Assembly (NCBI RefSeq): GCF_014645835.1
Contig: NZ_BMMM01000002.1
Location: 877,233 to 941,232, forward strand
Direction of reading: 5' to 3'
Length of the DNA stretch: 64,000 nucleotides
DNA from: Streptomyces albiflavescens
GTDB lineage: Bacteria > Actinomycetota > Actinomycetes > Streptomycetales > Streptomycetaceae
The notes beneath the pieces are model-generated. The model did not search any database. It saw only the letters and a program-made list of their open reading frames with translations, and had not been told where the DNA came from. Shown in pieces: positions 50,339 through 60,437 of the stretch. The position numbers and the translations under genes were made by a program. Every line of letters begins with the position of its first letter. The first letter of the stretch is position 1.

Positions 50339-53071
50339 CTACGCGTCGCCGCCCGCCGCACCCGGATCGGCCGCCGCCACGTCGAGCAGCTGGTAGCGGT
50401 CGATCGCCTGCTTGAGCACCGACCGGTCGACCTTGCCCTCGCGCGCGAGCTCGGTCAGCACCGCGACCACGATCGACTGCGCGTCGATGTGGAAGAAGCG
50501 CCGGGCCGCGCCGCGCGTGTCCGCGAAGCCGAAGCCGTCCGCGCCGAGGGACTGGTACGTCCCCGGCACCCACCGCGCGATCTGGTCCGGAACCGATCGC
50601 ATCCAGTCGGAGACGGCCACGAACGGGCCCTGGACGGCGGAGAGCTTCTGTGTCACGTACGGGACGCGCTGCTCCTCCTCGGGGTGCAGCAGATTGTGCC
50701 GCTCCACCTCGACGGCCTCGCGCCGCAGCTCGTTCCAGGAGGTCGCCGACCAGACGTCCGCCCTGACGTTCCACTCCTCGGCGAGGATCTGCTGCGCCTC
50801 GATCGCCCACGGGACGGCGACACCGGACGCCATGATCTGTGCCGGGATCGAGCCCGACGTGCCCTCGCTGAAGCGGTAGAGGCCCTTCAGGATGCCGTCC
50901 ACGTCGACGTCCGCCGGCTCGGCCGGGTGCTGGATCGGCTCGTTGTAGACGGTGAGGTAGTAGAAGACGTCCTCCGAGTCCGGACCGTACATCCGGCGCA
51001 GACCGTCCTGCACGATGTGCGCGATCTCGAAGCCGAACGCCGGGTCGTACGCGACACAGCCCGGGTTCGTCGAGGCGAGCAGTTGCGAGTGCCCGTCCGC
51101 GTGCTGGAGGCCCTCACCGGTCAGCGTCGTACGGCCGGCGGTCGCACCGAGCACGAAACCGCGCGCCAGCTGGTCGGCCATCTGCCAGAACTGGTCTCCG
51201 GTGCGCTGGAAACCGAACATCGAGTAGAAGACGTAGACGGGGATCAGCGGCTCGCCGTGCGTGGCGTACGCCGAACCCGCGGCGATCAGCGACGCCGTGC
51301 AGCCCGCCTCGGAGATGCCGTCGTGCAGCATCTGTCCGGTCGGCGACTCCTTGTACGCGAGGAGCAGATCGCGGTCCACGGCCTCGTACTGCTGGCCCAG
51401 CGGGTTGTAGATCTTGGCACTCGGGAAGAACGAGTCCATGCCGAAGGTGCGGTACTCGTCGGGCGCGATCAGCACGAAGCGCCTGCCGATCTCCTTGTCC
51501 CGCATGAGGTCCTTGAGGAGACGCACAAAGGCCATGGTCGTGGCGATGGACTGCTGACCCGAGCCCTTCTTCACGCTCGCGTACGTCTTGTCGTCCGGCA
51601 GGGCCAGCGGCTTCGACCGCACGACGCGCGTCGGGACGTACCCGCCGAGCCCCTTGCGGCGGTCGTGCATGTACTGGATCTCTTCCGAGTCCCGACCCGG
51701 GTGGTAGTACGGCGGGGCGCCGCCTTCGAGCTGCGCGTCGGTGATCGGGATGTGCAGGCGGTCGCGGAAGCCCTTGAGGTCGGCGACCGTCAGCTTCTTC
51801 ATCTGGTGCGTGGCGTTGCGGCCCTCGAAGTTCGGGCCGAGCGTCCAGCCCTTGACGGTCTGGGCGAGCACCACGGTCGGCTGGCCCTTGTGCGCCTTGG
51901 CCGCCGCGAAGGCCGCGTAGACCTTCCGGTGGTCGTGACCGCCGCGGCCCAGGTGCAGGATCTGGTCGTCGGTCATGTTCTCGACCATGGCGCGCAGCCG
52001 GTGGTCGTCACCGAAGAAGTGCTGGCGGATGTACGCACCGGTCTCGGTGGCGTACGTCTGGAACTGTCCGTCGGGCGTGATGTTCAGCTTGTTGACGAGG
52101 ATGCCGTCGCGGTCCTGGGCCAGCAGCGGGTCCCAACTGCGGTCCCAGACCAGCTTGATGACGTTCCATCCGGCACCCCGGAACTGCGACTCCAGCTCCT
52201 GGATGATCTTGCCGTTGCCGCGTACCGGGCCGTCGAGGCGCTGGAGGTTGCAGTTGACCACGAAGGTCAGGTTGTCCAGGCCCTCGCGCGCCGCGATCGA
52301 CAGCTGGCCGAGCGACTCCGGCTCGTCCATCTCGCCGTCGCCGAGGAACGCCCACACGTGGGACTTGGAGGTGTCCGCGATGTCGCGCGCCTCCATGTAC
52401 CGGTTCATCCGCGCCTGGAAGATCGCGCCGAGCGGGCCGAGGCCCATCGAGACGGTCGGGAACTCCCAGAAGTCCGGCATCAGTCGCGGGTGCGGGTACG
52501 AGGAAAGGCCGTACGGCGCCTTCGACTTCTCCTGGCGGAACGCGTCGAGCTGCTGCTCGGAGAGCCGGTCGAGAAGGAACGCGCGGGCGTAGATACCGGG
52601 GGACGCGTGCCCCTGGAAGAAGACCTGGTCGCCGCCGTCGCCCTCGTCCTTGCCCCGGAAGAAGTGGTTGAAGCCGACGTCGTAGAGCGAGGCGGAGGAC
52701 GCGAAGGTCGCGATGTGGCCGCCGACCCCGATGCCCGGGCGCTGCGCCCTGGACACCATCACGGCCGCGTTCCAACGGGTGGCGTTGAGGATCTTGCGCT
52801 CGATCTCCTCGTTGCCGGGGAAGAAAGGCTCGTTCTTGGTGGCGATCGTGTTGACGTAGTCCGTGCTGCGCATCTCCGGCACGGCCACGCGCTTCTCGCG
52901 GGCCCGCTCGATGAGCCGCAGCATCAGATAGCGGGCCCGCTCACGGCCGCGCTGGTCGACGGCGGCGTCGAGGGAGTCGAGCCACTCCTGAGTCTCCTCA
53001 GGGTCGAAGTCCGGGACCTGGCTGGGAAGGCCGCCAATGATGATCGGGTTGCGATCGGATCCGGAAGCCAC
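50339..53071 (-). CDS. aceE: Pyruvate dehydrogenase E1, homodimeric type
   Basis: A 910-residue thiamine diphosphate enzyme that decarboxylates pyruvate and transfers acetyl to the E2 lipoyl domain, feeding acetyl-CoA to the citric acid cycle and fatty-acid synthesis. The TPP motif is [20 protein letters not shown] ending in [13 protein letters not shown]; the C-terminal transketolase part has [24 protein letters not shown] 53071 has GAAGGA upstream. E2 and E3 are not in the window. Confidence 0.97.
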   Translation of the reverse strand: MASGSDRNPIIIGGLPSQVPDFDPEETQEWLDSLDAAVDQRGRERARYLMLRLIERAREKRVAVPEMRSTDYVNTIATKNEPFFPGNEEIERKILNATRWNAAVMVSRAQRPGIGVGGHIATFASSASLYDVGFNHFFRGKDEGDGGDQVFFQGHASPGIYARAFLLDRLSEQQLDAFRQEKSKAPYGLSSYPHPRLMPDFWEFPTVSMGLGPLGAIFQARMNRYMEARDIADTSKSHVWAFLGDGEMDEPESLGQLSIAAREGLDNLTFVVNCNLQRLDGPVRGNGKIIQELESQFRGAGWNVIKLVWDRSWDPLLAQDRDGILVNKLNITPDGQFQTYATETGAYIRQHFFGDDHRLRAMVENMTDDQILHLGRGGHDHRKVYAAFAAAKAHKGQPTVVLAQTVKGWTLGPNFEGRNATHQMKKLTVADLKGFRDRLHIPITDAQLEGGAPPYYHPGRDSEEIQYMHDRRKGLGGYVPTRVVRSKPLALPDDKTYASVKKGSGQQSIATTMAFVRLLKDLMRDKEIGRRFVLIAPDEYRTFGMDSFFPSAKIYNPLGQQYEAVDRDLLLAYKESPTGQMLHDGISEAGCTASLIAAGSAYATHGEPLIPVYVFYSMFGFQRTGDQFWQMADQLARGFVLGATAGRTTLTGEGLQHADGHSQLLASTNPGCVAYDPAFGFEIAHIVQDGLRRMYGPDSEDVFYYLTVYNEPIQHPAEPADVDVDGILKGLYRFSEGTSGSIPAQIMASGVAVPWAIEAQQILAEEWNVRADVWSATSWNELRREAVEVERHNLLHPEEEQRVPYVTQKLSAVQGPFVAVSDWMRSVPDQIARWVPGTYQSLGADGFGFADTRGAARRFFHIDAQSIVVAVLTELAREGKVDRSVLKQAIDRYQLLDVAAADPGAAGGDA

Positions 53072-53494
53072 GCTGTTCCTTCGCTGTCAGAGGGCCACTT
53101 TGCTTGATGCCTGCACCGTTCCCCATCGTGTACCTAGGGGGCGGAATCGTCATCTCTACTACGGGGTAACCGAGACATTTCTGCAGACCGTTGGGACGGG
53201 CCCGACCAAAACGTAACGATACGCTGCAGTCCATGACGCGTTCCGCAAAGTGTTCGGGTCTCGTACGTTCCAAGGGTTCCGAAGTTCGCAAATCGGGCAG
53301 AAAGGTGTGGTGTGCGTCACGAAGCGGCGTGATTCCATGCCTGGAGTTGCGGCGACACCGCCGGGATCGTCACCGTTTCGGCGGTCTCGACGGCCGGGTA
53401 CTTGCGCGATCCGTCCCGCCCGTGTGGACTACGGCCAATGCTTCGCGCACGCGCGTTGCTGTACATCTACCGAAACACAATCAGGAGGCAAGCC
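53072..53494. other. Gap of 423 bp between divergent aceE and DUF3052 genes
   Basis: It holds the leaders and promoters of both genes. CTACTACGGGGTAACC near 53155 and an A-rich stretch AAAACGTAACGATAC near 53210 stand out from the GC background. No convincing gene, repeat or clear promoter pair was identified. Confidence 0.6.
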
Positions 53495-53923
53495 GTGAGC
53501 GCGACCGCGGACCACGCGGAGGAGCGGACCAACCCGGCCGCCAGGCTGGGGTTCGAGCCCGGACAGGTGGTCCAGGAGATCGGCTTCGACGACGACGTTG
53601 ACCACGAGCTCCGTGAAGGCATCGAATCGCTGATCGGCCAGGAACTGGTCGACGAGGACTACGACGACGTCGCTGACGTCGTGCTGCTGTGGTTCCGGGA
53701 CGAGGACGGCGATCTCACGGACTCCCTGGTGGACGCCATCGGTCTCCTCGAGGACGGCGGCAATGTCTGGCTGCTGACCCCGAAGACCGGCCGGGACGGC
53801 TACGTCGAGCCCAGCGACATCAACGATGCCGCACAGACCGCCGGCCTCTCCCAGACGAAGAGCATCTCGGTGGGCAAGGAATGGTCGGGCACGCGCCTGG
53901 CCACGCCGAAGTCGAAGCGCTGA
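53495..53923 (+). CDS. DUF3052 family protein
   Basis: A 142-residue acidic cytoplasmic protein conserved in actinobacteria, with LGFEPGQVVQEIGFDDDVDHELR and YDDVADVVLLWFRDEDGDLTDSLVDAIGLL. GTG 53495 has AGGAGG upstream. Its conserved place between aceE and a peroxiredoxin gene hints at a link with central metabolism, but the function is unknown. Confidence 0.92.
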   Translation: MSATADHAEERTNPAARLGFEPGQVVQEIGFDDDVDHELREGIESLIGQELVDEDYDDVADVVLLWFRDEDGDLTDSLVDAIGLLEDGGNVWLLTPKTGRDGYVEPSDINDAAQTAGLSQTKSISVGKEWSGTRLATPKSKR

Positions 53924-54006
53924 CGCTCCGCTGGGTCGGTCCGGGGAATGTCGGGGGCTCCCGCCCCCGACCCCCCGGGCAGTCGGCCTGAAGGGCCTCG
54001 TCCTCG

Positions 54007-54046
54007 AACGCCGGGCGGGCTGAGTTCTCTCAGCCCGCCCGGCGTT
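54007..54046 (+). terminator. Terminator after DUF3052, R3 family
   Basis: Perfect 18-bp arms AACGCCGGGCGGGCTGAG / CTCAGCCCGCCCGGCGTT, loop TTCT. Its left part, together with the upstream CTCGTCCTCG, matches the repeat at 40611 in reverse. A second small stem, GTCGGGGGC-TCCC-GCCCCCGAC, lies at about 53950. Confidence 0.9.
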
Positions 54047-54133
54047 TCTGTGTCTGCCTCCCGTGGGAAGCGTGGTGATCGCTGCGTAGGCTGGTCTCAC
54101 CCGAACAGCCCCCTGGAAGGGAAGCGTGTGACT

Positions 54134-54592
54134 ATGGCGATCGAGGTCGGCACCAAGGCCCCGGACTTCGAGCTCAAGGACAACCACGGCGCCACCGTGA
54201 AGCTGTCCGACTTCCGTGGTGAGAAGAACGTGGTGCTGCTCTTCTACCCCTTCGCTTTCACCGGTGTGTGCACGGGCGAGCTGTGCTCCCTGCGCGACAA
54301 CCTGCCGCAGTTCACGGACCGGGACACCCAGCTGCTGGCCGTCTCCAACGACTCCATCCACACGCTGCGCGTCTTCGCCGAGCAGGAGGACCTGGAGTAC
54401 CCGCTGCTGTCCGACTTCTGGCCGCACGGCAACATTTCGCGCGCGTACGGCGTCTTCGACGAGGACAAGGGCTGCGCGGTGCGCGGCACGTTCATCATCG
54501 ACAAGGAGGGCGTGGTCCGCTGGACCGTCGTGAACGGCCTGCCGGACGCGCGTGACCTGAATGAGTACGTCAAGGCGCTCGACACCCTGTGA
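54134..54592 (+). CDS. Peroxiredoxin, AhpE-like
   Basis: A 152-residue thiol peroxidase that reduces hydroperoxides. The peroxidatic Cys is C46 in [19 protein letters not shown]51 lies five residues on. The fold and [29 protein letters not shown] match AhpE of Mycobacterium. ATG 54134 or GTG 54128 may be the start; GGAAGGGAA lies upstream. Confidence 0.94.
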   Translation: MAIEVGTKAPDFELKDNHGATVKLSDFRGEKNVVLLFYPFAFTGVCTGELCSLRDNLPQFTDRDTQLLAVSNDSIHTLRVFAEQEDLEYPLLSDFWPHGNISRAYGVFDEDKGCAVRGTFIIDKEGVVRWTVVNGLPDARDLNEYVKALDTL

Positions 54593-54705
54593 TTGTTCGG
54601 TTCCAAGCCCTGCGGGGTGCGGGAACCCGTCACTAGGATCGACACGTTGATCCGATACCAACGCACTACGGGGCTTCCCGCCCCCGGACACCATTGGGAG
54701 GACTC

Positions 54706-55281
54706 GTGGGAGTCAGCCTCAGCAAGGGCGGCAACGTATCGCTGTCGAAGGAGGCCCCGGGACTGACCGCGGTCATCGTCGGTCTGGGATGGGACGCCCG
54801 GACCACCACCGGCGTGGACTTCGACCTCGATGCCAGTGCCATCCTCACGAACGCGGACGGCAAGGTCAGCACCGACCAGAACTTCGTGTTCTTCAACAAC
54901 CTGAAGAGCCCGGACGGCTCGGTGGAGCACACCGGCGACAACATCACCGGTGAGGGCGAGGGCGACGACGAGCAGATCAAGGTCAACCTCGCCGCCGTTC
55001 CCGCCGACGTCCAGAAGATCGTGTTCCCGGTCTCCATCTACGACGCCGAGAACCGCCAGCAGTCCTTCGGCCAGGTCCGCAACGCGTTCATCCGCGTGGT
55101 GAACCAGGCCGGCGAGGCGGAGATCGCGCGCTACGACCTCTCCGAGGACGCCTCGACGGAGACCGCGATGGTCTTCGGCGAGCTCTACCGCAACGGCGCC
55201 GAGTGGAAGTTCCGCGCCATCGGCCAGGGCTACGCCTCGGGCCTGCGCGGCATCGCGCAGGACTTCGGCGTGAACGTCTGA
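54706..55281 (+). CDS. terD: TerD family protein, first tandem copy
   Basis: A 191-residue cytoplasmic calcium-binding stress protein of the TerD/CABP1 group. It opens [20 protein letters not shown]; the conserved core is [21 protein letters not shown] with the Asp cluster that binds calcium, then [23 protein letters not shown] 54706 has GGGAGGAC upstream. It is very similar to the next gene, so the pair arose by duplication. Linked to tellurite, acid and oxidative stress tolerance in other bacteria. Confidence 0.95.
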   Translation: MGVSLSKGGNVSLSKEAPGLTAVIVGLGWDARTTTGVDFDLDASAILTNADGKVSTDQNFVFFNNLKSPDGSVEHTGDNITGEGEGDDEQIKVNLAAVPADVQKIVFPVSIYDAENRQQSFGQVRNAFIRVVNQAGEAEIARYDLSEDASTETAMVFGELYRNGAEWKFRAIGQGYASGLRGIAQDFGVNV

Positions 55282-55307
55282 GCCGTAGGGCCCCGGCTCA
55301 TCGGTCC

Positions 55308-55333
55308 GGCGCCGCACCCTCGGGTGCGGCGCC
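55308..55333 (+). terminator. Hairpin between the tandem TerD genes
   Basis: GGCGCCGCACCC / GGGTGCGGCGCC, perfect 12-bp arms with a 2-base loop, 27 bases after the first TerD stop. It would partly separate expression of the two copies. Confidence 0.85.
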
Positions 55334-55379
55334 CGGCCTGCGTACAACTGAAAGATCGACCTCGGGGAGGACCAGCATC

Positions 55380-55955
55380 ATGGGCGTCACGCTCGCCAAG
55401 GGGGGCAATGTCTCCCTCTCGAAGGCCGCACCGAACCTCACGCAGGTGATGATCGGGCTCGGCTGGGACGCGCGCTCCACCACCGGAGCCGACTTCGACC
55501 TCGACGCCAGCGCGCTGCTGTGCAACGGGGGCCGGGTGCTCGGGGACGAGTGGTTCATCTTCTACAACCAGCTCAAGAGCCCGGACGGCTCGGTGGAGCA
55601 CACCGGTGACAACCTCACGGGTGAGGGCGAGGGCGACGACGAGTCGATCCTGATCGACCTCTCCAAGGTGCCGGCCAACGTGGACAAGATCGTCTTCCCG
55701 GTCTCCATCCATGACGCCGACAACCGCGGCCAGACCTTCGGCCAGGTCAGCAACGCGTTCATCCGCGTCGTCAATCAGGCCGACGGCCAGGAGCTGGCCC
55801 GCTACGACCTCTCCGAGGACGCCTCCACGGAAACGGCGATGATCTTCGGCGAGGTCTACCGCTACAACAACGAGTGGAAGTTCCGCGCGGTCGGCCAGGG
55901 GTACGCGTCAGGCCTGCGGGGCATCGCCCTCGACTTCGGGGTCAATGTTTCCTAG
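55380..55955 (+). CDS. terD: TerD family protein, second tandem copy
   Basis: A 191-residue protein of the same length as its neighbour and mostly identical in the core ([60 protein letters not shown]). The two differ in surface positions: this copy has [20 protein letters not shown] where the first has [24 protein letters not shown] 55380 has GGGAGGA upstream. Divergence within a retained fold suggests partly different partners. Confidence 0.95.
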   Translation: MGVTLAKGGNVSLSKAAPNLTQVMIGLGWDARSTTGADFDLDASALLCNGGRVLGDEWFIFYNQLKSPDGSVEHTGDNLTGEGEGDDESILIDLSKVPANVDKIVFPVSIHDADNRGQTFGQVSNAFIRVVNQADGQELARYDLSEDASTETAMIFGEVYRYNNEWKFRAVGQGYASGLRGIALDFGVNVS

Positions 55956-56066
55956 AGCCCACCCACGCCGGTCGAAGGGGCAGCCCTCTACACTTCGTGG
56001 TCAACGTTAGGTAAAGCCGAGTACGGCGCGGGGGAGACCCGTACACACACGATGATTGGGTAGCCA

Positions 56067-57215
56067 GTGCTTCTGAAAACCTTCGGCTGGTCGTTCGCGA
56101 TTACCGCGCTCGGTCTGGTCGCAGCGGCGTTCTACGGGGGGTGGACCGCCTTCGGCATCGTGGCGATCCTGGCCGTCCTGGAGATCTCGCTGTCCTTCGA
56201 CAACGCGGTGGTCAACGCCGGAATCCTGAAGAAGATGAATGCCTTCTGGCAGAAGATCTTCCTCACGGTCGGTGTGCTGATCGCCGTCTTCGGTATGCGA
56301 CTGGTCTTCCCCGTCGTGATCGTCGCCATCAGCGCCAAGATCGGCCCGATCGAGGCCGTCGACCTCGCGCTGAACAACAAGGACCACTACCAGGAGCTCG
56401 TGACCGACGCCCACCCGGCGATCGCGGCCTTCGGTGGCATGTTCCTGCTGATGATCTTCCTCGACTTCATCTTCGAGGACCGTGACGTCCAGTGGCTGCG
56501 CTGGATCGAGCGGCCGCTGGCCAAGCTCGGCAAGGTCGACATGCTGTCGGTCTGCATCGCGCTGGTCGTCCTGCTCATCACCGCGTTCACCTTCGCGACC
56601 CATGCCCACCAGCACGGCGGCGCGCACGTCGACAAGGCGCAGACGGTGCTGATCTCCGGCATCGCGGGCCTGATCACGTACATGATCGTCGGCGGACTCT
56701 CCGGCTACTTCGAGGACAAGCTCGAGGAAGAGGAGGAGCGGGAGCACGAGGAAGAGGAGGAGGCCGAGCGGACCGGCAAGAAGAAGCCGGCCATCGTCCT
56801 CGCCGGCCAGGCCGCGTTCTTCATGTTCCTCTACCTGGAAGTGCTGGACGCGTCCTTCTCCTTCGACGGCGTGATCGGTGCCTTCGCGATCACCAACGAC
56901 ATCGTGCTGATGGCGCTCGGCCTCGGCATCGGCGCCATGTACGTCCGGTCGCTCACGGTCTACCTGGTTCGCCAGGGCACCCTGGACGACTACGTCTACC
57001 TGGAGCATGGCGCGCACTACGCGATCGGCGCGCTCGCCGTGATCCTCATGGTCACCATCCAGTACGAGATCCACGAGGTCATCACCGGCCTCGTCGGCGT
57101 CCTCCTGATCGCCTGGTCCTTCTGGTCGTCCGTGCGCCGCAACAGGGCGCTCGCGGCGGCCGAGGGAAAAGGTGAGGCCTCGGACGAGAAGGCCGAGGTC
57201 TCATCCGGGGTGTGA
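56067..57215 (+). CDS. DUF475/TerC-type integral membrane protein
   Basis: A 382-residue protein with nine or more hydrophobic segments in two related halves, each with a TerC-type acidic motif: LEISLSFDNAVVNAG near the N-terminus and LEVLDASFSFDGVIGAF in the second half. Between them lies a very acidic loop (KLEEEEEREHEEEEEAERTGKKK) and a His-rich site HAHQHGGAH. These suggest metal binding or export; TerC relatives handle manganese or supply metal to exported proteins. GTG 56067, weak ribosome-binding site. Confidence 0.93.
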   Translation: MLLKTFGWSFAITALGLVAAAFYGGWTAFGIVAILAVLEISLSFDNAVVNAGILKKMNAFWQKIFLTVGVLIAVFGMRLVFPVVIVAISAKIGPIEAVDLALNNKDHYQELVTDAHPAIAAFGGMFLLMIFLDFIFEDRDVQWLRWIERPLAKLGKVDMLSVCIALVVLLITAFTFATHAHQHGGAHVDKAQTVLISGIAGLITYMIVGGLSGYFEDKLEEEEEREHEEEEEAERTGKKKPAIVLAGQAAFFMFLYLEVLDASFSFDGVIGAFAITNDIVLMALGLGIGAMYVRSLTVYLVRQGTLDDYVYLEHGAHYAIGALAVILMVTIQYEIHEVITGLVGVLLIAWSFWSSVRRNRALAAAEGKGEASDEKAEVSSGV

Positions 57216-57281
57216 CAGCCCCCTCTCCTGAGGCTCGGTTCGCCGGCGTGTGAACCGGGCCCCGCGGAGGAACGCTCTGAG

Positions 57282-57320
57282 CGGGGCGGCCGTCGAGGAA
57301 CAGTCCTCGCGGCCGCCCCG
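57282..57320 (+). terminator. Nested hairpin after DUF475
   Basis: Outer arms CGGGGCGGCCG / CGGCCGCCCCG with an inner CGAGGA...TCCTCG stem, between the DUF475 stop (57215) and the TerA-like start (57349). Confidence 0.85.
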
Positions 57321-57348
57321 CCGCACATCTAGGGAACGTGGGGGCGGA

Positions 57349-58086
57349 ATGGGCATCTGGCAGGACCTGTGGCGCGGACGCTCGACGGACTTCGACTCCG
57401 GCAGCGCGGCCACCAACTCCATAGAGCTGACCAAGCGGAACCACACGGTCTCGCTCACCAAACAGGGCGCGGCCACCGGCAATCTGCGCATCAACCTCTC
57501 CTGGCGGATGCGCACCTCCGACATCGGCGGCCCGGAGCGCGGCAGCCTGCTGCGCCACCCCTTCCGCACCTTCAAGCCGGAAGTGGTCCAGGCGCACACC
57601 CAGAGCATGGTCAACGTCGACCTCGACCTGGGTGTCATGTACGAGCTGACGGACGGCACGAAGGGCGTGGTCCAGCCACTCGGCAGCTTTTACGGCGAAC
57701 TCAACGTCCCGCCGTATGTGAAGCTCAGCGGCGACGACCGCTTCGGCTCGGGCTCCGGCGAGACGGCCTTCGTCAACCTCGACCACCGCGACGACATCAA
57801 ACGGCTGCTGGTCTTCGTCTACATCTACGACCAAACCCCCGCCTTCGACCGCACGCACGCCATCATCACGCTCTACCCGAGCAACGGCCCCCGCATCGAG
57901 ATCGGCCTGGAGGAGCGCCATCCGCAGGCCCGGTCCTGCGCGGTCGTGATGATCCAGAACAACAAGGGCGAGCTGACCGTGCGCCGCGAGGTGAAGTTCG
58001 TCTACGGCTTCCAGGCCGAACTCGACCGCCTCTACGGGTGGGGGCTGCAGTGGGGCCGTGGCTACAAGTCAAAGGCGGAGCGTTGA
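57349..58086 (+). CDS. TerA/TerD-like tellurium resistance protein
   Basis: A 245-residue cytoplasmic protein. It opens MGIWQDLWRG and has TerD-like strands: TKRNHTVSLTKQGAATGNLRINLSWR, VNVDLDLGVMYELTDGTKGVVQPLG, VFVYIYDQTPAFDRTHAIITLYP. The family Asp pattern is partly kept. The closest named relatives are TerA-type proteins. ATG 57349 follows GGGGGCGG. Part of the Ter region. Confidence 0.88.
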   Translation: MGIWQDLWRGRSTDFDSGSAATNSIELTKRNHTVSLTKQGAATGNLRINLSWRMRTSDIGGPERGSLLRHPFRTFKPEVVQAHTQSMVNVDLDLGVMYELTDGTKGVVQPLGSFYGELNVPPYVKLSGDDRFGSGSGETAFVNLDHRDDIKRLLVFVYIYDQTPAFDRTHAIITLYPSNGPRIEIGLEERHPQARSCAVVMIQNNKGELTVRREVKFVYGFQAELDRLYGWGLQWGRGYKSKAER

Positions 58087-58103
58087 GCCACGGCTGCGGG
58101 CAT

Positions 58104-58126
58104 GCGTGCCGCCAGGGGCGGCACGC
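58104..58126. terminator. Hairpin between convergent Ter genes
   Basis: GCGTGCCGCC / GGCGGCACGC perfect 10-bp arms, 3-base loop, 18 bases after the TerA-like stop. Confidence 0.8.
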
Positions 58127-58197
58127 GTCCCGAGGAGAGCGGCACCCGGTGGGTGCCAGCAGGCGCCCCGGCCCCACAGCGCACCGGATGGCGCCGT

Positions 58198-59088
58198 CTA
58201 ACGTCCGATGAACTGCGGCCCCTGCGGTGGCAGCCGGAAGTCCGGGTCGGGGCCGGCGCCCACAGCTTGCGGGAAGCCGTACGCGGGTTGGGCGGCCGGA
58301 GCGGTCTGGGGCCCCGGGTAGCCGTAGGCCGGCTGACTGGTGGGCTGGGGATAGCCGTACGCCGGCTGAGCTCCAGCCGGCCCCGCGGGAGCCGTCTGCG
58401 GCTGCGGATACCCGTACGCGGGCTGCTGCGGCACCGGCGCGGGCTGCTCGGGCGGCAGCGGCACCGACGTCTCGGGGGCGCCGACGGGCGCGGCCCACGC
58501 GGCGGCCTCGGGGGTGGATCCGGACACGGGCGCGGCGGCGGCCTCCGTCTCGTCGACGGAGATCCCGAAGTCGGTCGCGAGCCCCACCAGACCGTCGGAG
58601 TAGCCCTCCCCGAGCGCCCGGAACTTCCAGCCCTCACCGCGCCGGTACAGCTCCCCGCAGATCAGCGCGGTCTCCGCGCCGGTCTCCGGCTTGATGTCGA
58701 AGTACGCCAGCGGTTCGCCGTCCGCGACCGCGGCGTCGTACAGCAGGATGCGCAGGGCTCGTACGCGGTCGAAGGTGACGTCGTCCGCCGATGCGACGAG
58801 GAGAATCTGTCCGACACCGGACTCGACACCGGCCAAATCCGTCTGGATCGTGTCGGTCAGGCCCTCGGTGACGCGTTTCTTGCCGAGTCGCCAGACCTTG
58901 CCGGAGGGGTGGCGGGGCTGGTTGTAGAAGACGAAGTCCTCGTCGGATCGCACACGACCGTCGGGGCCGAGGAGCAGCGCCGAGGCATCGACATCGGGGA
59001 CACCCTGCCCGGGCGTCCAGCGCAGCACCGCGCGCACCGCTGTGGCGTCCAGCGGGACGTTCGACCCCTTCAGCATCGCGTGCGTCAT
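58198..59088 (-). CDS. TerD family protein with YGYPQP repeat tail
   Basis: A 296-residue protein. Residues 1-180 are a TerD domain ([62 protein letters not shown]). The remaining 115 residues are Pro/Ala/Gln-rich with repeats of AYGYPQP and AYGYPGP, a flexible tail that may bind a partner. It is on the opposite strand and divergent from the citrate-lyase-like gene, with a 179-bp control region between. Confidence 0.92.
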   Translation of the reverse strand: MTHAMLKGSNVPLDATAVRAVLRWTPGQGVPDVDASALLLGPDGRVRSDEDFVFYNQPRHPSGKVWRLGKKRVTEGLTDTIQTDLAGVESGVGQILLVASADDVTFDRVRALRILLYDAAVADGEPLAYFDIKPETGAETALICGELYRRGEGWKFRALGEGYSDGLVGLATDFGISVDETEAAAAPVSGSTPEAAAWAAPVGAPETSVPLPPEQPAPVPQQPAYGYPQPQTAPAGPAGAQPAYGYPQPTSQPAYGYPGPQTAPAAQPAYGFPQAVGAGPDPDFRLPPQGPQFIGR

Positions 59089-59267
59089 GCGGTCATCCTG
59101 CCCTCTCGGTCCTGGTCACGACAACGTGGGGTCTCCCCGGAACCGGCGAGTGTTGGACACGGCCGAGTTACCTGAACTTCATGCCCGATGGGAACCTGTG
59201 ACATAGATCCATACGTACTATTACCGGCCACATCACGTCGGCCAACTAGCCGCCACGGGGGAGTTTC

Positions 59268-60437
59268 ATGCGTCATTTTGGTCACATCGCCCCTGAAGAG
59301 CGGCAGCGCCTCTTCTTCCGGGAACCCGGCGACTTCACCGCCGACTCGCCGGCCCGGGTGCTCGCGGCGGCCCTCGGGGCCACGCTGTACAGCCCGGCGA
59401 ACCGGCCGCAGCTGGCCGACGACATCATCAAGCAGGCCGGGCGCGGTGTGGTCTCGATGGTGCTGTGCCTGGAGGACTCGATCGACGACTCGGAGGTCGT
59501 GGACGCCGAGGAGAACCTGGTCCGGCAGTTCACCGAACTCGCGGCACGCCAGGACACCGGTGAGGTCCCGCTGCTGTTCATCCGGGTCCGCTTCCCCGAG
59601 CAGATCCCCGACCTCGTCGAGCGCCTCGGTCCCGCCGTCCGGCTGCTGTCCGGATTCGTGATGCCGAAGTTCACCGAGGAGCGCGGCATGCCGTTCCTCG
59701 AGGCGCTCACCGGTGCCGAGGTGGCGAGCGGGCGGCGCCTGTTCGCCATGCCGGTGCTGGAATCGCCCGAGCTGCTGTACCGGGAGTCGCGCGTCGACAC
59801 CCTTGAGGGCATCTCCCGCGCCGTCGACAAGTACCGCGACCGGGTGCTCGCGCTGCGCCTCGGCGTGACGGACTTCTGCTCCTCGTATGCGCTGCGCAGG
59901 GCCCCCGACATGACGGCGTACGACGTCCAGGTCGTCGCCTCCGTGATCGCCGACGTGGTGAACATGCTGGGGCGGGCCGACGGCACCGGCTTCACGGTGA
60001 CCGGGCCGGTGTGGGAGTACTTCCGGGTCCAGGAGCGCATGTTCAAGCCGCAGCTGCGCCGCAGCCCCTTCCTGGAGGGGCAGGCGGAGGAGCTGCGTGA
60101 GGCGCTGATCGAGCACGCCATGGACGGCCTGCTCCGTGAGATCACCCTCGACCAGGCCAACGGCCTGCTCGGGAAGACCTGCATCCACCCCTCGCACGTC
60201 CTGCCCGTGCATGCGCTGTCCGTCGTCAGTCACGAGGAGTACAGCGACGCGCAGGACATCCTGAAGCCCGAGCGCGGCGGCGGGGGCGTGCTGCGGTCGG
60301 CGTACACGAACAAAATGAATGAGGTGAAGCCGCATCGCGCCTGGGCCGAGCGCACCCTCCAGCGTGCCGAGGTCTTCGGCGTCGCCCACGAGGACATCGG
60401 CTTCGTGGACCTGCTCGCCGCCGGGCTCCCGGCGTGA
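59268..60437 (+). CDS. HpcH/HpaI aldolase/citrate-lyase-like protein of the Ter operon
   Basis: A 389-residue TIM-barrel protein. It has SMVLCLEDSIDDSEV, LFIRVRFPEQIPDLV, VMPKFTEERGMPFLEAL and TCIHPSHVLPVHAL, the CitE/HpcH plan with acidic metal ligands. Such proteins occur in ter-linked operons described by comparative genomics, where they may make or break a carbon-carbon bond in a nucleoside-like metabolite. It overlaps the next gene by four bases (GTGA). GGGGGAG lies upstream of the ATG. Confidence 0.92.
   Translation: MRHFGHIAPEERQRLFFREPGDFTADSPARVLAAALGATLYSPANRPQLADDIIKQAGRGVVSMVLCLEDSIDDSEVVDAEENLVRQFTELAARQDTGEVPLLFIRVRFPEQIPDLVERLGPAVRLLSGFVMPKFTEERGMPFLEALTGAEVASGRRLFAMPVLESPELLYRESRVDTLEGISRAVDKYRDRVLALRLGVTDFCSSYALRRAPDMTAYDVQVVASVIADVVNMLGRADGTGFTVTGPVWEYFRVQERMFKPQLRRSPFLEGQAEELREALIEHAMDGLLREITLDQANGLLGKTCIHPSHVLPVHALSVVSHEEYSDAQDILKPERGGGGVLRSAYTNKMNEVKPHRAWAERTLQRAEVFGVAHEDIGFVDLLAAGLPA

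Noticed and set aside
50489-53107. 872-codon open frame opposite aceE
   Set aside because: aceE is unambiguous on the minus strand; the opposite frame has shadow composition and no family match.
53191-53601. Open frame in the aceE-DUF3052 gap
   Set aside because: No ribosome-binding site, poor codon use and overlap with the DUF3052 start.
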